Notes: a model not told the origin generated them from the sequence alone. Shown: positions 1 to 7,033, counted from the first letter of the stretch. The stretch is DNA of 8,971 nt from Mycoplasmatota bacterium (GCA_030641535.1 DAOWHG010000004.1:1-8971), one strand, 5' to 3'. Program-made: numbers and translations.

Positions 1-522
1 AAAGAATTATTTGACATTGTAGATGTTTTAGGTACTGAGCTCTCAGATAGTGAAATGACTATTTTGTCATCTGGAATGCTTGGTTTAATACTTGAAACTA
101 ATTTTGCAGTAAGCGAAATTCATTATATTCCTATAATTGATTATGTTAAGTACGATATGGAAACTTTCCCTAATTTTGGGCACAACGCTAACGTAAATCA
201 AATTATAGAAAATAGCTTTTCATTTTATAATCCAAATGACTCTAATTACTTCTTCACTTTAGAAAAAGTTGATGAAACATCTGCCACATTAAGTTTGGTA
301 GGTTTAGATTTTGTTGATACAATTACTGCTGATATTGATCCAAATGTAATCGAGTATATCACACAAACAACAGACAATGATGAAATTTTACAACAGGGAT
401 ATGATGGTATGATTATTGAAGTAACAAGAAATATATTAGATATATACGATGAAGTAACTTATGAAAAAATAATTATATTTGAGTTTTATCCACCAATCAA
501 GGAAATCATTTTAGAACCTTAA
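1..522 (+). CDS. VanW-like family protein, C-terminal part (5' end outside window)
   Basis: The frame is open from base 1 with no stop upstream, so this is the last 173 codons of a longer gene; the ATG at 55 is probably internal. I see a divergent resemblance to the VanW domain. A segment ending LSSGMLGLILETNFAVSEIHY lines up with the family's 'CQVSSTLYNA...LEIVERHNH' region. SFSFYNPNDSNYFF lines up with 'DLKFKNNTDYPIYI'. The C-terminus (GYDGMIIEVTRN... then EFYPPIKEIILEP) resembles the 'G..GykVevyR...YPP...I' ending common in VanW proteins. The family's characteristic Cys before the SS pair is Ile here. VanW proteins are surface or cell-envelope proteins of unclear biochemical function. The gene ends 24 nt before pilB and is probably cotranscribed with it, which suggests but does not prove a pilus- or envelope-related role. 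The family call is from memory of consensus patterns and is moderately uncertain. Confidence 0.55.
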   Translation, partial: KELFDIVDVLGTELSDSEMTILSSGMLGLILETNFAVSEIHYIPIIDYVKYDMETFPNFGHNANVNQIIENSFSFYNPNDSNYFFTLEKVDETSATLSLVGLDFVDTITADIDPNVIEYITQTTDNDEILQQGYDGMIIEVTRNILDIYDEVTYEKIIIFEFYPPIKEIILEP

Positions 523-546
523 TATACGTTTAAAGGGGTGTAGCTG

Positions 547-2235
547 ATGGCTAGAAATGTACAGAAGAGACTCGGAGATGTTTTGTTTGAGCAAGGCGTT
601 GTTACTGATAAACAAATAAATGAAGCACTTCGTAAAAGAGAAAAAGGGGAAAAAATCGGGGAAGCATTAATTAGATTTGGATATGTAACTGACTCCCAAA
701 TCGTTGATGCATTGGAGAAATCTTTAGGTATAAAAAGAATCAATATCCAGTTAGTGTATATTGATGAAAACGTACTTAAATTATTAGATGAGAATTTTGT
801 TACGAAAGCAAAAATTATGCCGATTAATATTCATGGTCGTCGTATTGTTATCGCAACTAATGATCCACTTGATTTTCCAACAATCGAAAATGTTAGATTG
901 CGTACTGGAATGAATGTTGAAACAGTTTTAGCTACTAAAAACGACATTGAAACTGCTATCGCAAGATATTATGGATTCTCAAAAACTCTGAAATCTCTAG
1001 GAATTGAAGTTAAAGAAGAGAAAAAAGAATCAGAAAAGTTTTATGAGGAACTACTTACAGATACTGAGGCAGATTCGAATGAATCGCCTATTATCCAGTT
1101 GGTAAACCAAATTTTACTTACAGCTGTAAAAACTGATTCATCAGATATACATATTGATCCATCAGATATTGAGTTTAAAATTAGATATCGTGTTGATGGG
1201 ATTCTTTCTACTGAAAGAGTTTTACCGAAAGTAATTTTACCAAAATTAATTTCTCGTATAAAAGTAATGTCACATATGGATATTACTGAAACAAGAATAC
1301 CACAAGATGGACGAATAAAAACTATTATCGAAGGGCGACCTATTGACCTTCGTATTTCGACGTTACCAACTGTACGTGGTGAAAAAGCTGTTATGCGTGT
1401 CTTGGATTTATCAAGAGATAATGCAGGACTTGATCGTTTAGGATTAACAGATGATGAACACGCTTTGTTTTCAAAATTAATTACTAGAGCTAATGGTATT
1501 GTTTTAGTAAGTGGACCTACAGGTAGTGGGAAAACTACTACGTTATACGCATCTTTAGACCAATTAAATGCTGATGATGTAAATATAATCACCGTTGAAG
1601 ATCCAGTGGAAATTGAGTTAGAAGGAATTAACCAAGTAAATGTTAACCCTGAACTTGATTTTACATTTGCAAACGCATTACGTTCCATTTTACGTCAAGA
1701 TCCTAACATTATAATGGTAGGGGAAATTCGTGATACTGAAACTGCACAAATCGCAGTAAGTGCTTCGCTTACTGGGCATTTAGTTTTAAGCACAATTCAT
1801 ACGAATAGTGCTGTAAAAACTATTACACGTTTAATTGATATGGGAATTGACGCTTTCTTAGTTGCTTCATCTTTAAGTGGTGTAGTAGCACAAAGATTAG
1901 TTAGAGTGGTTTGTCCTCATTGTAGTATTGAAGAAACACCATCTGAAAGTGAAAAAGAACTTTTTGCGAGACATAAGATTAGTATTAAGAAAGTAAGAAG
2001 ACCAGTTGGATGTGACCTCTGTGGTCAAAAAGGATATAAAGGAAGAACTGCTGTCTTTGAAATTCTTGATGTAAATGAAACAATCGTCAAAATGGTTTCA
2101 AACCACGCAAAAGAATATGAAATATTAGAACAAGCACGAAAAGAAGGAACAAAGCTGCTAATTGAAGCAGGTCTAGAAAAAGTGAAAAAAGGTATTACAA
2201 CTCTTGATGAAGTTATGAGAATCAGTTTAGATTAG
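547..2235 (+). CDS. pilB: Type IV pilus extension ATPase PilB (GspE family)
   Basis: This is a cytoplasmic hexameric ATPase that powers pilin polymerisation; at 562 aa it has normal PilB length. The N-terminal MshEN-type domain (about 8-140) has two tandem motifs beginning RLG (8-10) and KIG (36-38). The ATPase core has Walker A GPTGSGKT (323-330), an Asp box around VEDPVE (350-355), Walker B with VGEIRD (391-396) and a His box LTGHLVLSTIHTN (408-420). A tetracysteine zinc site (C456, C459, C489, C492) is typical of PilB/GspE and absent from the PilT retraction ATPase, which supports an extension role. The ATG is preceded by AAAGGGGTG at 532-540. Oddities in the N-domain are that the Gln ending each c-di-GMP-binding motif is Arg31 and Ser59, and the linker is four residues instead of five, so ligand binding is uncertain. 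pilC follows after 11 nt. Confidence 0.97.
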   Translation: MARNVQKRLGDVLFEQGVVTDKQINEALRKREKGEKIGEALIRFGYVTDSQIVDALEKSLGIKRINIQLVYIDENVLKLLDENFVTKAKIMPINIHGRRIVIATNDPLDFPTIENVRLRTGMNVETVLATKNDIETAIARYYGFSKTLKSLGIEVKEEKKESEKFYEELLTDTEADSNESPIIQLVNQILLTAVKTDSSDIHIDPSDIEFKIRYRVDGILSTERVLPKVILPKLISRIKVMSHMDITETRIPQDGRIKTIIEGRPIDLRISTLPTVRGEKAVMRVLDLSRDNAGLDRLGLTDDEHALFSKLITRANGIVLVSGPTGSGKTTTLYASLDQLNADDVNIITVEDPVEIELEGINQVNVNPELDFTFANALRSILRQDPNIIMVGEIRDTETAQIAVSASLTGHLVLSTIHTNSAVKTITRLIDMGIDAFLVASSLSGVVAQRLVRVVCPHCSIEETPSESEKELFARHKISIKKVRRPVGCDLCGQKGYKGRTAVFEILDVNETIVKMVSNHAKEYEILEQARKEGTKLLIEAGLEKVKKGITTLDEVMRISLD

Positions 2236-2246
2236 AGGTGTGCTAG

Positions 2247-3470
2247 ATGAAAATATTTGATTACAAATATCGAGCTAAACAGCTAAAAGATGGTAAAATA
2301 GTAAAAGGTGTAACTGAAGCTCCTTCAAAAGCTATGGTTGAGAGATTTTTAATGGAACAATCTTTAAAACCTATTGAAATCTATCAACAAAAATCTTTTA
2401 TGCAATCACTTGGAAGAATCACATTTGGGAAGGTAATTACCGAAAGAGATTTAATCTTTTATTTAAAACAATTATCTTCACTATTACATGCTTCTGTAAA
2501 ATTAAATGAAGCATCTGAAATTTTAGCGACTCAACAAACGAATAAAAATATTCGTAGAATTTTATATGGAATTTATTATGAAATTAATAGTGGTCAAACA
2601 CTTGCCGAAGCATATAGTGAGTATCCTAAAGACTTCCCACAGATTCTAGTTTCAATGGTAGGTGTAGGAGAGCAAACAGGTGATTTAAAAGGTGCTGTTA
2701 AGAATATTATTTCTTATTTTGAATCACAATATAGATTGAAAACATCAATAAAATCTACAATGATGATGCCAATGATTTACATTGGTGTTGGATTTGGTGT
2801 TGCGATTTTCTTAATGTTAGCAGTAATGCCAAGTTTTGTTAGTATGTTTGATTCCGTTGAGGGTGCAGAAATGCCTGCATTAACCGCATTTTTCATTAAT
2901 ACTGGAGACTGGATTACCTCGAATTTAATGTACATAGTAATAGGAATACCGACTTTCATAATGTTGTTTAGGTACGCCAAGAAAACATTCGAAAAATTCC
3001 AAATATTTTTAGCATATATGATGATTAAGATGCCAATAATTGGGGAAGTTACTAAGTTAAACAACCTTTCAAGAATTGCATCAACTTTATCACAAATGTT
3101 AAATAACCATGTTCCACTTCAAGATTCACTTGCTACAACATATGACACACTTGGAAATAAGATCTATAAGGATCTAATTGTTCAAGCTCAAAAAAATGTT
3201 AATGCTGGTGAGTATATGAGTCAAGCTTTTGAAAATCACTACGCTGTAGAAGTTGTTTTTGCAAGAATGGTAAGTGTTGGTGAGAGAACTGGAGAGCTTG
3301 GACCAATGCTTAGAAGTTTATCAGCTTTTTACGATGAAGATAGTGAAGTGAAAATTGAAAGACTTAAAAAGGCAATTGAACCAATATTAATGATTTTTAT
3401 ATTTTCACTTATAACAGTAATGTTACTTGCAGTAATGCTTCCAAGTCTATCATTTACTCAACAAATATAA
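2247..3470 (+). CDS. pilC: Type IV pilus inner-membrane platform protein PilC (GspF family)
   Basis: This is the integral membrane platform that couples PilB ATPase motion to pilin insertion. At 407 aa it is the expected length. It has the usual N-terminal stretch (YKYRAKQLKDGKIVKG, about 6-21), then two T2SSF repeats. Repeat one covers about 67-200 and carries GVGEQTGDL (139-147). Repeat two covers about 272-400 and carries SVGERTGEL (343-351). Three hydrophobic segments are visible at about 171-198, 222-241 and 376-398, as in other PilC/GspF proteins. The ribosome binding site AGAGGTG (2234-2240) overlaps the pilB stop codon, so the two genes are likely translationally coupled. No convincing terminator follows, and pilBC transcripts could run into pilA. 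The stop codon is TAA. Confidence 0.97.
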   Translation: MKIFDYKYRAKQLKDGKIVKGVTEAPSKAMVERFLMEQSLKPIEIYQQKSFMQSLGRITFGKVITERDLIFYLKQLSSLLHASVKLNEASEILATQQTNKNIRRILYGIYYEINSGQTLAEAYSEYPKDFPQILVSMVGVGEQTGDLKGAVKNIISYFESQYRLKTSIKSTMMMPMIYIGVGFGVAIFLMLAVMPSFVSMFDSVEGAEMPALTAFFINTGDWITSNLMYIVIGIPTFIMLFRYAKKTFEKFQIFLAYMMIKMPIIGEVTKLNNLSRIASTLSQMLNNHVPLQDSLATTYDTLGNKIYKDLIVQAQKNVNAGEYMSQAFENHYAVEVVFARMVSVGERTGELGPMLRSLSAFYDEDSEVKIERLKKAIEPILMIFIFSLITVMLLAVMLPSLSFTQQI

Positions 3471-3519
3471 GTTTAACGCTGACAACTTGCTTGTTTTCGT
3501 CATTTTTCAGGGTTTTGTA

Positions 3520-3548
3520 TTGACACATAGCCATTTAAATGATATATT
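3520..3548 (+). promoter_or_regulatory. Promoter of pilA (extended -10, SigA type)
   Basis: A perfect -35 TTGACA (3520-3525) is followed by a 17-nt spacer and the -10 TATATT (3543-3548), with TGA just before it, giving an extended -10 TGATATATT. Transcription should start near 3555, leaving a 5' leader of about 68 nt. The leader contains a small AT-rich hairpin (TAGTT/AACTA, 3561-3574). This gives pilA its own strong promoter inside the pilus cluster, in keeping with the high pilin demand of fibre assembly. Confidence 0.8.
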
Positions 3549-3606
3549 TTAAGCAGTAGTTAGTTAATAAACTATTTGACAATATAGATGAAAAAAAATT
3601 GAAATT

Positions 3607-3612
3607 AGGAGG
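3607..3612 (+). promoter_or_regulatory. Ribosome binding site that fixes the pilA start
   Basis: A perfect AGGAGG lies 10 nt before the ATG at 3623. An in-frame TTG at 3599 would give a protein 8 residues longer, but it lies upstream of this site and has no ribosome binding site of its own. The ATG at 3623 also yields the expected short positively charged leader. Confidence 0.85.
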
Positions 3613-3622
3613 AAAGAAGAAA

Positions 3623-4060
3623 ATGATCAAAAATAATAAAGGTGTAACTCTTGTCGAGTTATTAATCGTTATCGTAGTAATGGGAATTATTGCAGCTTTC
3701 TCAATTCCTGCAGTAGGAACAATAATTGAAAACACTCAAAAAGATGCAATCTTAAACGATGCATTACAAATTGAAAATGCAGCAAACATGTTTTGTGCAA
3801 GTGCTTCACCTGCCTGTGCAACTGATGAAGATCTAACTTTTACTGAAGTTTCTCTATATATTGAAGGATTCGATACTTCAATATATGAAATTAGTTTAAC
3901 ACCAGGAGATACAGTTGCTTCAAAAACAGGTTCTGGTTGGGAAGTTTCATTAGAAAGACTAGGAGCTAACTCAGGAGAATGGGAATTTGATGCAGCAGAC
4001 GCTGGATTAGTACCAAGTGCTTCTACAAGATCAAATATTACAGCAGATATAGGTGATTGA
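3623..4060 (+). CDS. pilA: Type IV prepilin, PilA-like
   Basis: This 145-aa prepilin is the likely structural subunit of the pilus. The leader MIKNNKG ends in the Gly required by prepilin peptidase. Cleavage after G7 would give a mature 138-aa protein starting VTLVELLIVIVVMGIIAAFSIP. It has the essential Glu at mature position 5 (E12) and a Pro at mature position 22 (P29). The first mature residue is Val rather than the common Phe. After the hydrophobic helix comes a polar globular domain with two Cys (C58 and C65) that could form a small disulfide loop; the C-terminus is acidic. The start is set by the AGGAGG at 3607. The gene sits between its own promoter and terminator. It is the only pilin in the window, so it is probably the major one; minor pilins would have to be elsewhere. 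It ends on TGA, which is evidence for the standard code. Confidence 0.92.
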   Translation: MIKNNKGVTLVELLIVIVVMGIIAAFSIPAVGTIIENTQKDAILNDALQIENAANMFCASASPACATDEDLTFTEVSLYIEGFDTSIYEISLTPGDTVASKTGSGWEVSLERLGANSGEWEFDAADAGLVPSASTRSNITADIGD

Positions 4061-4070
4061 TATTTACTAT

Positions 4071-4095
4071 AAAAAGAGCTAATTAGCTCTTTTTT
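4071..4095 (+). terminator. Rho-independent terminator after pilA
   Basis: This is an inverted repeat with core GAGCT/AGCTC, loop AATT (4081-4084), flanking A-tract and T-tract, and six T at the 3' end. It lies 10 nt after the pilA stop. Because of the A/T flanks it may work on both strands. Partial read-through could supply pilD and the genes after it. Confidence 0.85.
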
Positions 4096-4096
4096 A

Positions 4097-4125
4097 TTGG
4101 ATTTTATAGATTTATTGCTTTTAAT
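4097..4125 (+). promoter_or_regulatory. Weak candidate promoter for pilD-pilM-pilN-pilO
   Basis: TTGGAT (4097-4102), a 17-nt spacer and TTTAAT (4120-4125) lie just after the pilA terminator. The -35 matches consensus at only three of six positions, and there is no extended -10. It is the best candidate I can find between the terminator and pilD, but read-through from pilA is an equally good explanation. Confidence 0.25.
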
Positions 4126-4153
4126 ATTGTAAAATAATAGTTGGTGATACATT

Positions 4154-4909
4154 ATGAATATACTTATATATAGTTATATCTTTATTATGGGACTTGTTTT
4201 TGGATCGTTTTTTAATGTTGTTGGAATAAGAGTTCCTAGTAAAGAAACTTTGCTTGGAAGAAGCCATTGCCCGAACTGTAATAAACAATTAGGAGTAGTA
4301 GAATTAATTCCTGTTGTGGGCTATTTGTTGTTAAGGGGTAAATGTAAAGAATGTCAAAGTCCAATTTCGATAAAATATCCTATAATAGAGTTAATTACTG
4401 GGGTATTATTTTTAGTTTCCTTTATCATTTTAAGGGAAAATATGGTAGAATATATATTAATAGTAGTATTTATATCACTTTTGATAATTGTTACTGTTAG
4501 TGATTTGTATTATCAAATAATTCCAGATATTATCTTATTGATATTTTTTCCAATTATTTTAGGATTGAGACTGTATAATCCTATTGATTTATGGTTTGAT
4601 GGACTACTTGGAGGGTTATTAGGTTTTATCTTCATGTATTTAATTGCTTTATATGGTAAGAAACGTTTCAAGAAGGAAGCACTTGGTGGAGGAGACATAA
4701 AACTATACTTTATTATTGGGATAGTTCTCGGATATCAAACTGTCTTCTTATCATTACTGTTTGGATCATTAATCGCTATAATTTATAGTATGATATTCGG
4801 TAGAAAAACTGGATATCTACCATTTGTTCCATTCATTGCAATTGGAAGTATATTAGCTTATTTTCTTGGAAATAGTATTTTAGAATGGTATGTAACGATT
4901 TTAAGTTAG
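4154..4909 (+). CDS. pilD: Prepilin peptidase / N-methyltransferase PilD (peptidase family A24)
   Basis: This is a polytopic membrane aspartic protease that removes the leader of PilA and normally methylates the new N-terminus. The 251-aa protein has the full two-domain layout. The N-terminal segment has FGSFFNVV...R.P (16-28) and a zinc-type tetracysteine (C39, C42, C64, C67) associated with the methyltransferase part. The A24 domain has the catalytic Asp in SDLYYQIIPD (D117) and the GxGD-type motif GGGDIK (178-183, D181). Several hydrophobic helices follow. The start has a modest GGTGA site (4143-4147) 6 nt upstream of ATG. The gene lies after the pilA terminator and leads the pilM-N-O group, from which it is separated by 16 nt. 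Function is well supported by both catalytic aspartates. Confidence 0.96.
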   Translation: MNILIYSYIFIMGLVFGSFFNVVGIRVPSKETLLGRSHCPNCNKQLGVVELIPVVGYLLLRGKCKECQSPISIKYPIIELITGVLFLVSFIILRENMVEYILIVVFISLLIIVTVSDLYYQIIPDIILLIFFPIILGLRLYNPIDLWFDGLLGGLLGFIFMYLIALYGKKRFKKEALGGGDIKLYFIIGIVLGYQTVFLSLLFGSLIAIIYSMIFGRKTGYLPFVPFIAIGSILAYFLGNSILEWYVTILS

Positions 4910-4925
4910 GGAAGAAGGTGCATTC

Positions 4926-5867
4926 ATGGCAAAAGTTTCTATTAATTGTTTTTTCACAGATAGTGAATTTAGTTTTATCGAAAAACCAGATGGTTATAAT
5001 ATGAAAAAACTGAAATACTCTAGTGTAAAATTGCCAAAAGGTACGATTGAAAACGGAATAATTTACAAAGAGGAAGCTTTACTCAAGATAATTAAAGATA
5101 CTTTCAAACTTTTTAAGATAAAATCTCGAAGAGTTAATTTAATTATTCATGAGGAATTGTTTACTTTTAGAAAAATTGAAGTTCCAATTATTTATAAGCC
5201 ATCTGAAATTGGTGAGTATATTAAATCACAAATTGGTAAAACAATTATGATTCCTTTTGATGATATGAAAATGGACTACATTATTCATCGTAAGAGTGAG
5301 GATCATTATGAAGTAATAATGTTTTACGCTCCAAAACATGAACTTAAAACATACATTGATATGTTTTATGAAATGAATATGCAAGTAGTGCGTACAGATA
5401 TCCCGCCACTTTCTTTACACAGATTATATTATTACCGTAAATATGAAGATTCAGATGTTAAATTTGAGACTGATATAATGTTTGTTGCAATTTTTGATGA
5501 TACATATTCAATTTATATTTTTGATGAAGAAATTCCGATTTTTTCATTAGTACAAAATTTAAATGTTACTGAAATGGAAGGTGCAAAATATATAACTGTA
5601 TTGGATCAAGAAATTGCGAAAATATCAAATTACTATAAGTTTAATATTAACTCAGGTGACCGTAGTATTGAAAAACTTGTATTATTTAATATGTCCAACA
5701 AATTTACTAATGAAGATTTAAATAAATATTTCTTTGAAGAGGGCGAACTTGTTCAAACAGAAGTATTTAATATGAAGACTATTAGTAAAATCGTTGACAC
5801 TTTAATTGATCGCGAATGTTATATTCCACTAGCTGCTAGCTTAGTTCAACCGAAAGGATTGTGGTAA
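4926..5867 (+). CDS. pilM: Divergent PilM-like pilus assembly protein (degenerate actin-like fold)
   Basis: PilM is a cytoplasmic actin-like protein that binds the N-terminal tail of PilN and links the ATPase to the alignment complex. This 313-aa protein is somewhat short for the family (usually about 350). The segment from LPKGTIENGIIY (36-47) through RKIEVP (82-87) matches the PilM pattern 'LP.GaI.dG.I.d......RRIELP', and the gene order supports the call. The nucleotide-binding parts are not conserved: the N-terminus, where PilM has DIGSSSVK, reads NCFFTDSEFSFIE (7-19), and the second phosphate loop region (about 187-204) has DDTYSIYIFD in place of a Gly-containing loop. Nucleotide binding may therefore be lost. 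The ribosome binding site is GAAGGTG (4914-4920). The stop is separated by one base from the pilN start. Confidence 0.8.
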   Translation: MAKVSINCFFTDSEFSFIEKPDGYNMKKLKYSSVKLPKGTIENGIIYKEEALLKIIKDTFKLFKIKSRRVNLIIHEELFTFRKIEVPIIYKPSEIGEYIKSQIGKTIMIPFDDMKMDYIIHRKSEDHYEVIMFYAPKHELKTYIDMFYEMNMQVVRTDIPPLSLHRLYYYRKYEDSDVKFETDIMFVAIFDDTYSIYIFDEEIPIFSLVQNLNVTEMEGAKYITVLDQEIAKISNYYKFNINSGDRSIEKLVLFNMSNKFTNEDLNKYFFEEGELVQTEVFNMKTISKIVDTLIDRECYIPLAASLVQPKGLW

Positions 5868-5868
5868 T

Positions 5869-6453
5869 ATGGCATCTAAACACATTTATGCTAAATCAAT
5901 TTCGGGTGTAAGTGATTTTGTTTATGTAGATTTACTTCCTGATGTTAAGCGCTCAAGACAATTCAATGTTAATGTTATCGCGTCATTATTCTTAGCAGTA
6001 GTATTATCATATATTTTGATTTATATGCCATATAGTGATGCAACTGTTGAATATGAGAGATTAAAAGCATTGAATAGTGATTTAAAACATGAATTAACAC
6101 TTACAAATGAAGAGTTTGTAGGTTACGAAATAAATCTAGATACAATCTCATTTGAGGAAGAAATTGAGCTTTTACTAGCTTATAGGATTGATTTTAATAA
6201 TTACTTTGATGATATTGAGTTATTAACTAATTTTCATGGCGGAAATATTATTTACACTGAATATTTAGCAGAAAGTTCTAGGATTCACGTTACGATAGTA
6301 TTTTCTGACGAGTTATATTTTTCTCTCTTAAATACTGATTTACTAGAATTAAATTGGGTTGAGAGTATAGATGATTTGGTAATTAGTAAAACTGGAGATG
6401 CTCTTCAAAATAGTGCAACATATTCGATTGGAGTTGATCGAGATGTTGAATAG
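5869..6453 (+). CDS. pilN: PilN-like pilus alignment membrane protein
   Basis: This is a bitopic membrane protein of 194 aa. It would pair with PilO outside the membrane and bind PilM through its cytoplasmic tail. Residues 20-24 (VDLLP), followed by basic residues (KRSR, 27-30), match the INLLP motif by which PilN docks in PilM, except that the conserved Asn is Asp21. The motif is normally at the extreme N-terminus, whereas here it is preceded by about 19 extra residues. A single membrane helix lies at about 34-54, then a coiled-coil-like stretch (58-80) and an alpha/beta domain. Only one base separates it from pilM, so they are translationally coupled. Its 3' end overlaps pilO by 11 bp. Sequence similarity is weak, as is usual for PilN, so the call rests on topology, motif and position. 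Confidence 0.8.
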   Translation: MASKHIYAKSISGVSDFVYVDLLPDVKRSRQFNVNVIASLFLAVVLSYILIYMPYSDATVEYERLKALNSDLKHELTLTNEEFVGYEINLDTISFEEEIELLLAYRIDFNNYFDDIELLTNFHGGNIIYTEYLAESSRIHVTIVFSDELYFSLLNTDLLELNWVESIDDLVISKTGDALQNSATYSIGVDRDVE

Positions 6454-7033
6454 AAAAATTAGTAACTATATATTTTATGGAGGATTAGTGTTAATTGCTG
6501 CTATCGTTTTACTAGTTAGAAGTGTTACATTAGGTAATATTAATACTAAAATTGAAGTTCTGGAGATTTCAAATATTTCTCTTCAAAAAACAAATGATGA
6601 GTTAGAAAAACAAGTTGAAGAATATAAAGATGTACAAATAAATCATTTGTATGAATTATACGATAAAGTTCCAAATTACTTTTCTCAAACTGAGCTTGCG
6701 TTTTTTACCACAGCACAGCTAGAAGGTATTGGAATTGACAGCAGTATCGATTACCAAAGAACTGTTAATATTGAAACAGAAGTTAGATTTAATGATGAAT
6801 CAATATTCGGAAAATTAGAAAGTGATTTTAAGATTGTTGAAATAAAAGTATATTTTACAGTTTTAGATGAATCCCTCATTGAAGAATTTATTGATTTACT
6901 TTATAATTCCGAACAAGTTTTTATTGTCAGCAGTATAGAATATACTTTGCCTGGTAATATAAGCCGTATTGGAGTATCAATTAGTTTCTATGCATTTTAT
7001 GATATAGAAGAAGTTACAGAAGACGCAAGCTAG
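6443..7033 (+). CDS. pilO: PilO-like pilus alignment membrane protein
   Basis: This is a bitopic membrane protein (196 aa) expected to dimerise with PilN. It has a short cytoplasmic N-terminus, one membrane helix (about 9-26), a coiled coil (about 33-63) and an extracytoplasmic domain. The domain starts with LYDKVPNYFSQTELAFFTTA (72-91), which resembles the 'LP......ll..l...A...gv' pattern of PilO. I chose ATG 6443 over the in-frame ATG at 6398 for two reasons: it has a GGAG site 9 nt upstream (6430-6433), and it gives a normal short N-terminal tail. It overlaps the end of pilN by 11 bp, a sign of coupled translation. Its last codons lie in a terminator palindrome, and its TAG stop touches the ispG stop codon on the other strand. 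Confidence 0.8.
   Translation: MLNRKISNYIFYGGLVLIAAIVLLVRSVTLGNINTKIEVLEISNISLQKTNDELEKQVEEYKDVQINHLYELYDKVPNYFSQTELAFFTTAQLEGIGIDSSIDYQRTVNIETEVRFNDESIFGKLESDFKIVEIKVYFTVLDESLIEEFIDLLYNSEQVFIVSSIEYTLPGNISRIGVSISFYAFYDIEEVTEDAS

Noticed and set aside
55..522. ATG at 55 as the true start of the first gene
   Set aside because: The frame stays open to base 1, there is no ribosome binding site before 55, and the VanW-like domain would be cut in its middle.
1041..1688. 215-aa open frame on the - strand inside pilB
   Set aside because: It is fully antisense to conserved ATPase codons, with no ribosome binding site or recognisable domain. It is a shadow of pilB.
3482..3494. Small inverted repeat ACAA/TTGT after pilC as a terminator
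   Set aside because: The stem has only four pairs and no proper T-tract, too weak to call.
3576..3581. Second TTGACA in the pilA leader, with flanking bases like those after the first (ATAG soon after)
   Set aside because: No -10 box lies 16-18 nt downstream; that position is an A-run next to the ribosome binding site. It may be a chance match.
3471..3622. Possible c-di-GMP riboswitch upstream of pilA, as known for some clostridial pilins
   Set aside because: The promoter at 3520-3548 leaves a leader of only about 68 nt, too short for a GEMM aptamer. I see neither the conserved aptamer motifs nor a terminator/anti-terminator pair.
3599..3622. Longer pilA from TTG at 3599
   Set aside because: It would start upstream of the AGGAGG that serves ATG 3623, and would add eight residues without family support.
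3736..4152. 138-aa open frame on the - strand across pilA
   Set aside because: It is antisense to the pilin gene and runs across its terminator; no family resemblance seen.
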